Source: JBOHBN01 sp050698355
Lineage (GTDB): Bacteria > Actinomycetota > Actinomycetes > Streptosporangiales > WHST01
Assembly (NCBI GenBank): GCA_050698355.1
Contig: JBOHBN010000169.1
Location: 1 to 34,622, forward strand
Direction: 5' to 3'
Length of the DNA: 34,622 bases
A model generated the notes under the pieces. The model was not told where the DNA came from. It made no database searches and saw nothing but the letters and a program-made list of their open reading frames with translations. Each line of letters starts with the position of its first letter. Within the stretch, counting starts at the first letter, position 1. Made by a program: the position numbers and the translations under genes. Positions 24,207 to 30,986 of the stretch are shown here, in pieces.

Positions 24207-26083
24207 GCGTCGACCTCCTCGATCGCTTCCACCAGCTCGCTGGAAATGAGCGGCATGCCCCGCACCTTGTTGTACGACACGACGTCGGCGAGGAACTTGC
24301 CGCGCAGCAGCAGGGCGAGCTGGCCGAGGTTCATCTCCGGTACCAGCACCCGGTCGTACCGACGGAGAACTTCGCCGGTGTTGGCCGGGAACGGGTTCAG
24401 GTACGACAGGTGGGCGTGTGCCACGGCGCGCCCGCGCTCGCGTACGGTGCGCACGGCCGCGCCGACCGGCCCGTACGTGGACCCCCAGCCGAGCACCAGC
24501 GTGCGCGCCGAGCCGTCCGGGTCGTCGACGTCGAGCAGCGGGATGGCGCGGGCGATGCCGTCGACCTTGGCCTGCCGGGTGCGGACCATCAGGTCGTGGT
24601 TGTCCGGGTCGTAGGAGATGTTGCCCGTACGGTCGGCCTTCTCCAGGCCGCCCATCCGGTGCTCCAGGCCCGGTGTACCGGGGACCGCCCACGGCCGGGC
24701 GAGCGTCTCCGGGTCGCGCAGGTACGGCAGGAACACCGGGTTGCCGCGCGAGTCGGTGCCGTTCTGCTCGCTCGCGAACTCCGGTCGCAGGTCGGGCAGC
24801 GTGTCGACGTCGGGGATCTGCCACGGCTCGGAGCCGTTCGCCAGGTAGCCGTCGGACAGCAGCATCACCGGCGTGCGGTACGTGAGCGCGATGCGCACCG
24901 CCTCGATCGCCATGTGGAAGCAGTCCGATGGGCTCTTCGGCGCGAGCACCGGCACCGGCGCCTCGCCGTGCCGCCCGCCGTATGCCATCAGCAGGTCGGC
25001 CTGCTCGGTCTTGGTGGGCATGCCGGTCGACGGTCCGGCGCGCTGGATGTCGCAGACGACGAGCGGCAGCTCCAGCGCGACGCCGAGCGAGATGGTCTCG
25101 CCCTTCAGCGCGACGCCCGGCCCGGACGTCGTGGTCACGCCGAGCGTGCCACCGTACGACGCGCCCAGCGCGGCCGCGACACCGGCGATCTCGTCCTCGG
25201 CCTGGAACGTGCGCACGCCGAACCGCTTGTGCTTGGACAGCTCGTGCAGCACGTCGCTCGCCGGCGTGATGGGGTACGCGCCGAGGAACATCGGCAGCCC
25301 GGCGCGCCGCGACGCCGCGATCAGGCCCCAGGCGAGCGCTGTGTTGCCGGTGATGCGGCGGTAGAGCCCGGTCGGCATCGGCGCCGGCCGCACCTCGTAC
25401 GAGACCGCGAACTCCTCGGTGGTCTCGCCGTAGTTCCAACCGGCGTTGAACGCCGTGACGTTCGCCTTCGCCAGATCCGGTGCGCGCGCGAACTTCTTCT
25501 CGATGAAGGTGGTGGTGTGCTCGGTCGGCCGGTTGTACAGCCAGGACAGCAGCCCGAGGGCGAACATGTTCTTGGCGCGCTCGGCGTCCTTCTTGCCGAG
25601 GTCGAGGTCGGCGAGCGCTTCGACGGTCATCGACGTGAGCTTGACCGGATGCACGGTGTACGCGTCCAGGCTGCCGTCCTCGAGCGGATTGTTCTCGTAC
25701 CCGACGCGGCGCAGGTTGCGCTTGTCGAACTCGTCGACGTTCGCGATGATCCTGCCGCCGGTGGGCAGGTCCGCGAGGTTGGCGCGCAGCGCCGCGGGGT
25801 TCATCGCTACGAGCACGTCGGGCCGGTCGCCCGGCGTCAGTACCGAGTGGTTGGCGAACTGCAGCTGGAAGGACGACACGCCGGGCAGCGTGCCCGCGGG
25901 GGCGCGGATCTCGGCGGGGAAGTTCGGCAGGGTCGCGAGGTCGTTGCCCAGCTCAGCGGTTTCCGAGGTGAACCGGTCACCGGTGAGCTGGATCCCGTCT
26001 CCTGAGTCCCCGGCGAAGCGGATGATGATCCGATCGACCTGGGTGACATCCTTGTCGACGGGCGTACTTGCGTACGTGGTCAC
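24203..26083 (-). CDS. korA: 2-oxoacid:ferredoxin oxidoreductase, alpha subunit (gamma-alpha fusion)
   Basis: A 626-residue fusion of the gamma domain (IIRFAGDSGDGIQLTGDRF, residues about 20-210) and the alpha domain (AYPITPASDVLHELSKH, FQAEDEIAGVAAALGASYGG, TTSGPGVALKGE, DIQRAGPSTGMPTKTEQADL). The layout equals KorA of mycobacteria. The beta subunit follows with a 4-bp overlap. AAGGAGG lies at 26096-26102 on this strand. A TTG (26095) touches it directly, so GTG 26083, 12 bp downstream, is the better start. The substrate is most likely 2-oxoglutarate. Confidence 0.9.
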   Translation of the reverse strand: MTTYASTPVDKDVTQVDRIIIRFAGDSGDGIQLTGDRFTSETAELGNDLATLPNFPAEIRAPAGTLPGVSSFQLQFANHSVLTPGDRPDVLVAMNPAALRANLADLPTGGRIIANVDEFDKRNLRRVGYENNPLEDGSLDAYTVHPVKLTSMTVEALADLDLGKKDAERAKNMFALGLLSWLYNRPTEHTTTFIEKKFARAPDLAKANVTAFNAGWNYGETTEEFAVSYEVRPAPMPTGLYRRITGNTALAWGLIAASRRAGLPMFLGAYPITPASDVLHELSKHKRFGVRTFQAEDEIAGVAAALGASYGGTLGVTTTSGPGVALKGETISLGVALELPLVVCDIQRAGPSTGMPTKTEQADLLMAYGGRHGEAPVPVLAPKSPSDCFHMAIEAVRIALTYRTPVMLLSDGYLANGSEPWQIPDVDTLPDLRPEFASEQNGTDSRGNPVFLPYLRDPETLARPWAVPGTPGLEHRMGGLEKADRTGNISYDPDNHDLMVRTRQAKVDGIARAIPLLDVDDPDGSARTLVLGWGSTYGPVGAAVRTVRERGRAVAHAHLSYLNPFPANTGEVLRRYDRVLVPEMNLGQLALLLRGKFLADVVSYNKVRGMPLISSELVEAIEEVDA

Positions 26084-26194
26084 GGGGCGGTACAACCTCC
26101 TTCATGGTCGCGTGCCCATGCTACGTACCGTCATGCTGAACTGCCGGGACTGGTCGAAGCACGGGCGCCTGGCCACCTGTTATGACGTACCCGG

Positions 26195-26200
26195 TACGAT
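26195..26200 (+). promoter_or_regulatory. minus-10 box of a putative leaderless promoter
   Basis: TACGAT, 7 bp before GTG 26208, in the divergent region between korA and the secreted protease. Confidence 0.4.
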
Positions 26201-26207
26201 CCGACAC

Positions 26208-26333
26208 GTGGAGTCACCAGCAGGCGACCTCATCGTGCCCCGGCGGACGTTGCTTACCCGTTCGCTGGTGCTTAGGCTCCACGAGAGCGGCGTCCCCCCG
26301 ATCGCCGCGGTACTGGAGGTGCCTTGTCCGTAG
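26208..26333 (+). CDS. possible 41-residue leader ORF overlapping the protease start
   Basis: GTG 26208 follows a TACGAT minus-10 box and opens a 41-codon frame ending at TAG 26331-26333, 10 bp inside the protease frame. The peptide (with RRTLLTRSLVLRLHESGVPP) is basic and looks helix-forming, with no family I recognise. It could be a real small protein, a leader that couples translation of the protease, or simply a long 5' UTR. Confidence 0.3.
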   Translation: MESPAGDLIVPRRTLLTRSLVLRLHESGVPPIAAVLEVPCP

Positions 26334-27115
26334 CTCCCCGTGTCCGGCGCCGCGCGGGTCGCGCCCTGGCCGTCGCGGTTGCCGCCGCGCTGGCCATGAT
26401 CTTCGCGCCCGCGTCGCTCGCTGCCGCTGCCGAGCCGCCGCAGCAGCAGGCTGACCAGGCACTGCAGGAGGTGGCGAGCGGCGGCGGCTTCGTCAACAGC
26501 AGCATCGACGAGGCGGGCTCCTACGCGTTCGCGGTCGAGAGCGACGGCACCGAGTACGTCGTCACCGCACGGCACGTCGCCCCCATCGGCGCGCTCGTGT
26601 ACGGCCCCGGCGGCCTGCTCGGCCAGGCGACCGCCACGTCGATCGTGCGCGACGCGTCGTATGTGCGGCTGAACGACGCCGTGCCCGACAGCCGGATCCG
26701 GATCGGCACGTCGCCCCACGGCAAGGCCCTGACGGCCAAGAGCGTGGGAGTCGCGCCGCGCGGCTCGATCGACATGGGCCAGCGGGTGTGCCACAGCGGG
26801 TACGCCGACACCACCCAGGACGCCGGCGGTTACGTGTGCGGCACCGTGGTCGGCGTTCCGGACACCTGCGAGACGTACCACCCGTACCGCGCGTGCCGGA
26901 TCGCCATCGAGCGAGACGACGGCCAGCGCGTCGGCTGGCTGGGTGACTCCGGTGGCCCGGTGTGGGAGCCGGTGGGCGACGGCAAGGTGCGGGTGCTCGG
27001 CGTGTTCACCGCCGTGTCGGTACCCGACGCGCAGTCGTCGGACCGCGGCTACTTCGTCCCCGCCTACGACATACTCGACGACCTCGGCGGCGACCCGGTC
27101 AGCGGCGCCGCCTGA
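26324..27115 (+). CDS. secreted trypsin-like (S1) serine protease
   Basis: A 263-residue exported protein. The N-terminus is basic (APRVRRRAGR), then a hydrophobic stretch to about residue 32, and an AxA-type cleavage site before EPPQQQ. The catalytic triad is readable as H84 (VVTARHVAP), D110 (VRDASYVRL) and S209 (GDSGGPV). Cys 156/172 and 182/191 could form two disulfides. The start is TTG 26324 with GGAGGT 4 bp upstream; the next in-frame ATG lies in the signal peptide. The 41-codon frame overlaps its first codons. Confidence 0.85.
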   Translation: MSVAPRVRRRAGRALAVAVAAALAMIFAPASLAAAAEPPQQQADQALQEVASGGGFVNSSIDEAGSYAFAVESDGTEYVVTARHVAPIGALVYGPGGLLGQATATSIVRDASYVRLNDAVPDSRIRIGTSPHGKALTAKSVGVAPRGSIDMGQRVCHSGYADTTQDAGGYVCGTVVGVPDTCETYHPYRACRIAIERDDGQRVGWLGDSGGPVWEPVGDGKVRVLGVFTAVSVPDAQSSDRGYFVPAYDILDDLGGDPVSGAA

Positions 27116-27137
27116 CATACCACGCGATGATTGCGGT

Positions 27138-27377
27138 ATGCGTACGACAGTTCGACTCGACGAAGATGTTGCCGCTGCCGCCGAGCAGCTGCGACGCGAA
27201 CGTCACGTTGGCCTGAGCGAAGCAGTGAACGAGCTTGCCCGGGCGGGCCTGCGGGTCCACTCAGACCCATCACGCCAGCCGTTCCGCCAGCGCACTCATC
27301 CACTCGGGTTGCGTGTGGACGTCTCCAACGTCGCCGAAACTCTCGAACTCCTGGACAATGCGGAGCACGGTAGGTGA
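27138..27377 (+). CDS. type II antitoxin, ribbon-helix-helix (VapB-like)
   Basis: A 79-residue protein whose first 40 residues form a ribbon-helix-helix DNA-binding domain: TTVRLDEDVAAAAEQLRRER then VGLSEAVNELARAGL. The C-terminal tail would bind the toxin. GATGAT 6 bp before ATG 27138 may be a leaderless minus-10 box. It overlaps the toxin gene by 4 bp (GTGA). Because the toxin seems damaged, this may be an orphan antitoxin. Confidence 0.8.
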   Translation: MRTTVRLDEDVAAAAEQLRRERHVGLSEAVNELARAGLRVHSDPSRQPFRQRTHPLGLRVDVSNVAETLELLDNAEHGR

Positions 27378-27718
27378 TCGTCACCGCCGACATCTTGCTC
27401 TATGCGGTGGATAGCAGTAGCCCCTTCCACGCCGCGAGCCGGGAATGGCTCGAGGGCGCCCTCAACGGTCCGGCTCGTGTCGGATTGCCCTGGGCCTCGC
27501 TTACGGCGTTCCTGCGAATCTCCACCCACCCCCGTGCCTCGGCGGATCCGTTGGAGCCGCAGGAGGCACGGGCGTTCATCGAGGACTGGCTGGATGGTGA
27601 CCCGGCGTGGGCGCCAGCGCCTACGCAGCGACATGGAGAGATCCTGCGCAGGCTCGTCATCGACGGTGATCTGCGCGGGTTTCACGAACTCGACTGGTTC
27701 AATCCCGTCGTCGCCTGA
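27374..27718 (+). CDS. PIN-domain VapC-type toxin, apparently with an internal deletion
   Basis: The 114 residues begin like a VapC PIN domain: VTADILLYAVDSSSPFHAASREWL, then LPWASLTAFLRISTHPR and AFIEDWL. The end, FHELDWFNPV, is also typical. Between RRLVIDGDLRG and FHELDWF, homologues of this subfamily normally have about 28 more residues with the DAHLAALA and STDRDFARF acidic motifs. These are absent here, in frame. The usual length is about 140. Loss of these acidic residues should abolish ribonuclease activity. This comparison is from memory of the family. Confidence 0.7.
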   Translation: MIVTADILLYAVDSSSPFHAASREWLEGALNGPARVGLPWASLTAFLRISTHPRASADPLEPQEARAFIEDWLDGDPAWAPAPTQRHGEILRRLVIDGDLRGFHELDWFNPVVA

Positions 27719-27735
27719 CACAACTCCAGGGCAGG

Positions 27736-29505
27736 TCAGTGGGGCTCGGCGGTGGTGAGGCGGCTCGCCGCTTCGAGCAGGGACGCGTGCACGAACGCCT
27801 GCGGCAGGTTGCCGCGCAGCTGTTTTTGCTGTACGTCGTACTCCTCGGCCAGCAGGGCCGGCGGGCCGCAGGCCGACCGGTTGCGCTCGAACCAGCGGAA
27901 CGCGTCGATGTACGAGCCCTGGTGCCATTCGGCCAGGGCCATGATGAACCCGCACAGCAGGAATGCGCCCTCCTCCTCGCCCAGTGGGCGCGGCCCCTGC
28001 GGGAACCGGTACACGTACCCGTCCTGGGCGAGCTGCTCGCGTACGGCCTGCAGCGTGCCGACCGTGCGGGGATCCGACGCGGGCAGGGCCCCGCGTACCG
28101 GCGGTAGGAGCAGCGACGCGTCCACCCCGGTGTACCGCGGGCTGCGCTGCCAGTATCCGTCCGGATGCAGGCAGCGCTTTGTCGTCTCGGCGAGGATGCT
28201 GTCGGCGAGCGCGAGCATGTCACCGGCGTCACCGGTCGACGGCGAGGTCTTGGCCGCCGACCGCAGCCCGGCGATGCAACTCAGCCTGGACTGCGCCCAC
28301 CAGTCGTCATCCAGCTCCCAGATGCCGGCTTCCGGGCGCTTCCACTGCCGGCCGATCGCCTTCGTCGCGGTCTCGATGGCCTGCCAGCCGTCCTGGTCCA
28401 GGCGGTCGTGCTCGGCTGCGACGGCGAGCAGCTGCAAGGCTTCCCCGAACGCGTCCAGCTGGAACTGGCGGGTGACCCAGTTGCCCTTGGCGACCGTCTG
28501 CCCGCCCGGGTAGCCGGGCAGCGTCAGACGCTGCTCGTCCGGTATGGGTTCGCCAGTCACGCTGTACGCCGGCCGGAGCGCGTCGCCGTCGTCGAGCAGG
28601 CGGGCCGAGACGAACGACACCGCATGGTCGAGCAGCGGGTAGGCGCCCGCGGCCGCGGCGGCGATGCCGGCGTAGCTCTGGTCGCGGATCCACGAGTAGC
28701 GGTAGTCGTAGTTGCGTCCCTGCTCGGCCCGTTCCGGTAGCGACATGGTGGCCGCCGCCGCCATCCCCCCTCCGGGCATCGTCATGCCGCGCAGCACGGC
28801 GTACGCGTGGCGCGCGTCCGACGGTGCCACCGTGTTGTCGAGCGCGGGCACCGCCTCTGCCCAGGCGTGCTCTGTGGATCGCCACTCGGTGTCGGGATCG
28901 ACCGGGTCGCCGAGCGGGCCGTCGACGACCTCGAGTACGAGATCACGCGAGTGACCGGCGCGGACGTCGAACTCCGCGTGCAGCTCGCCGTCGATCTCCT
29001 TCGCCTCCGGTATCCCGGACCACCGCAGCCGCAGGTTGCCGGTGCGCGCGGTCCACCGCCCGGAATCGTCGCGGTGCAGCTCGCGCATCGAGCGCCGGCC
29101 GAAGCCGCCGCGAACATCCAGTACGACCGAGAAGCGGGTCTTGGACTCCACTGCCTCGATCCTGCGCAGCAGCACCACCCGCCGCGGGTCTCCGGGGAAG
29201 GCGAGCGCCTCGCGGCACTCGGCGATGCCGTGGGTCGACACCCAGCGATTGCGCCAGATCAGCGTGCCGTTCTCGTAGTGCCCGCCCCAGACGAACGGTC
29301 GCATCGGGCTGAGCGCGTACACCCCGCGACCGCCGAGCAGCGCGCTGAACACGGCGTCGTCGTGCCAGTGCGGGGCGCACATCCACACCACGTCGCCGTT
29401 CGGGCCGCAGACCGCACCCCGGTGCCCGTCGCCGAGGACCGCGTACCCGCGGAGCACGTGTGGCGGGAACCGGACGAACATCTCCGGGCCGTGTTGATCG
29501 GTCAC
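27736..29505 (-). CDS. glycoside hydrolase family 15 protein (glucoamylase/trehalase-like)
   Basis: A 589-residue GH15 enzyme with an N-terminal beta-sandwich and a C-terminal (alpha/alpha)6 barrel. Barrel motifs are NYDYRYSWIRDQSYAG, RPEAGIWELDDDWW with the likely general acid E397, and EEEGAFLLCGFIMALAEW with the likely base near E512. Family members release glucose from starch-type glucans or split trehalose; this sequence does not settle which. There is no signal peptide from GTG 29505, so it is probably cytoplasmic. GAGAGGG precedes this start; the frame is open further upstream without support. Confidence 0.85.
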   Translation of the reverse strand: MTDQHGPEMFVRFPPHVLRGYAVLGDGHRGAVCGPNGDVVWMCAPHWHDDAVFSALLGGRGVYALSPMRPFVWGGHYENGTLIWRNRWVSTHGIAECREALAFPGDPRRVVLLRRIEAVESKTRFSVVLDVRGGFGRRSMRELHRDDSGRWTARTGNLRLRWSGIPEAKEIDGELHAEFDVRAGHSRDLVLEVVDGPLGDPVDPDTEWRSTEHAWAEAVPALDNTVAPSDARHAYAVLRGMTMPGGGMAAAATMSLPERAEQGRNYDYRYSWIRDQSYAGIAAAAAGAYPLLDHAVSFVSARLLDDGDALRPAYSVTGEPIPDEQRLTLPGYPGGQTVAKGNWVTRQFQLDAFGEALQLLAVAAEHDRLDQDGWQAIETATKAIGRQWKRPEAGIWELDDDWWAQSRLSCIAGLRSAAKTSPSTGDAGDMLALADSILAETTKRCLHPDGYWQRSPRYTGVDASLLLPPVRGALPASDPRTVGTLQAVREQLAQDGYVYRFPQGPRPLGEEEGAFLLCGFIMALAEWHQGSYIDAFRWFERNRSACGPPALLAEEYDVQQKQLRGNLPQAFVHASLLEAASRLTTAEPH

Positions 29506-29614
29506 TGGACGGCCCTCTCGGTGCTGGCTGCGCCAGCGGTAGTCGACGAGTCGTCCACAACGTACTCTCTCCCGGGCGACCTGCCGCCAGCCTGTGGCGG
29601 GCGTACCGCACCGG

Positions 29615-30148
29615 TCAGGGGTTGAGCGAGGCGTGCAGCTGCTCGGCGAACTCGGTGTCGGCGGTCTTCCCGCTCGCACCGATGCGCCAGGTGCCGCCCT
29701 CGTAGTCGCCCGGCGGGAGAGCGCGTCCACCCCGTTGCCGGAGGGCCTGCCAGACAACGGACTCGCGCGAGTACCAGCGGTTGTCGTGCGACCAGGCAGA
29801 CCCGTCCTTGTACGCGGCGACGAGGCTCAGGTCGTCGTCGCAGGCCATCGTCCAGTCGGTGAACCCGGACACGTCACCGGTGTCCTGCCGGGTGAGGTCG
29901 CCCGAGTCGCCGAGGCGCGGTAGCGCGGTGTCCCAGCTCCACGCGACCTCCCAGGCCCTCGCGCTGAGATCCCCGTTCACGTGCCAGTCAAGGGACATGT
30001 CGAACGTCAACTCGTCGAAGTCGAACGTCCAGTCCACCGGGTCTCGCCAGGACCGGTGTTCTTGCCGGTGACGCGCAGCGCGAACGGCCGGTGAGCCCTC
30101 TTCGGATGCGGGAGCCGCCCACGCCGAGACGAGCGGCGTAGAGCCCAA
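29615..30148 (-). CDS. hypothetical protein, possibly truncated at its N-terminus
   Basis: An unrecognised acidic, Trp-rich protein of up to 177 residues. The convincing part starts around VDWTFDFDELTFDMSLDWHV (about 30040) and continues through ARAWEVAWSWDTALPRLGD to the stop. The first 40 residues are low in character and begin at the edge of a family-1 repeat. A stretch in a shifted frame reads LRVTGKNTGPGE, so a frameshift or a 5' truncation next to the repeat is possible. Confidence 0.45.
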   Translation of the reverse strand: MGSTPLVSAWAAPASEEGSPAVRAARHRQEHRSWRDPVDWTFDFDELTFDMSLDWHVNGDLSARAWEVAWSWDTALPRLGDSGDLTRQDTGDVSGFTDWTMACDDDLSLVAAYKDGSAWSHDNRWYSRESVVWQALRQRGGRALPPGDYEGGTWRIGASGKTADTEFAEQLHASLNP

Positions 30149-30212
30149 GCCCGGTGATCATGAAGGATGCTCGTAGCTAGGGCTACGTCGATCTTTCATG
30201 ATCACCGGGCTT
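30147..30212 (+). repeat. family-1 palindromic dispersed repeat, copy 3
   Basis: The longest copy: 22-bp arms with one G-T mismatch (AAGCCCGGTGATCATGAA... at 30147-30168, matching 30191-30212) around an inner CGTAGC/GCTACG stem with loop TAGG. It is 14 bp downstream of the YajQ gene end and immediately upstream of the hypothetical gene, so it may terminate YajQ transcription or have truncated its neighbour. Confidence 0.85.
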
Positions 30213-30226
30213 GCCGTGTGTCATGA

Positions 30227-30715
30227 CTACCGGTAGTTGACGAACTGGACCGCGAAGTCGAGGTCCTTGGCCTTCACCAGGTTGATGACCTCTTGCAGGT
30301 CGTCCTTCTTCTTGCCGGTGACGCGCAGCTCGTCCCCCTGGATCTGCGGCTTGGCGCCCTTCGGCCCCTCGTCCCGGATGATCTTCGACAGCTTCTTGGC
30401 GTTCTCGCTGGAGATCCCCTCGGCGAGCGAGCAGCCGATGCGGTACTCCTTGCCGGACGGCTTCGGGTCGCTCGATTCCAGCGACTTCAGCGAGACACCC
30501 CGCTTCACCAGCTTGCTCTGGAACACGTCGAGTACGGCCCGCGCGCGGTTGTCGCTGTCGGCGCGGATCTCGATGTTCTCGCCCGACCACGCGAGCGAGG
30601 CGCCCGTGCCCTTGAAGTCGTAGCGCTGCGCGATCTCCTTGGCCGTCTGGGTGAGCGCGTTGTTCACCTCCTGGCGGTCGGTCTTGTTGACGATGTCGAA
30701 CGACGAATCTGCCAC
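30227..30715 (-). CDS. YajQ-family (DUF520) nucleotide-binding protein
   Basis: A 162-residue YajQ protein, matching the usual length of 163. It begins ADSSFDIVNKTDRQEVNNAL and continues with KEIAQRYDFKGTGASLAW and LRVTGKKKDDLQEVI, all highly typical. Members bind c-di-GMP or nucleotides and may act as translation or transcription cofactors; the role in actinobacteria is not settled. GTG 30715 with AAGGAGAG upstream is the natural start. The gene stands alone. Confidence 0.93.
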   Translation of the reverse strand: MADSSFDIVNKTDRQEVNNALTQTAKEIAQRYDFKGTGASLAWSGENIEIRADSDNRARAVLDVFQSKLVKRGVSLKSLESSDPKPSGKEYRIGCSLAEGISSENAKKLSKIIRDEGPKGAKPQIQGDELRVTGKKKDDLQEVINLVKAKDLDFAVQFVNYR

Positions 30716-30920
30716 CGCGTTCTCTCCTTCCTTAGACGATTGATCCCTTGTGGCCGGTCGGTGACCGTTGCTGGTTGGCCGTCGACTTGACCGCCCCAAG
30801 CTGGAGCGAGCGGACGAGCCGCGCTGTCCGCAACCGATCATTCCCCACCTACGACGACTGACCAAGGAATCAATCATCTTTCGCCTGGCCAGGGTATCGA
30901 CCGCGCTGGGTAATCATGTG

Positions 30921-30949
30921 TTGACAATCTCCAACGTTGGCGGCAAGCT
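30921..30949 (+). promoter_or_regulatory. SigA-like promoter with a palindrome in its spacer, upstream of the amidase
   Basis: TTGACA (30921-30926), 17-bp spacer, CAAGCT (30944-30949). The spacer contains the perfect 10-bp palindrome CCAACGTTGG (30931-30940), a candidate operator. The rest of the 30716-30986 gap holds no recognised element; I see no match to the c-di-AMP riboswitch that often precedes cell-wall hydrolases. Confidence 0.4.
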
Positions 30950-30986
30950 TTGCGCAGCTTTCTTACCCCGAACGAAGGAGCCCGGG

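Noticed and set aside
24207..25439. A 410-residue N-terminal extension of korB
   Set aside because: It overlaps korA in another frame and is compositionally biased; the ATG at 24206 with the ATGA overlap and the normal KorB length explain the gene.
30716..30986. c-di-AMP (ydaO) riboswitch upstream of the amidase
   Set aside because: I looked for the conserved core seen before actinobacterial wall hydrolases and did not find it.
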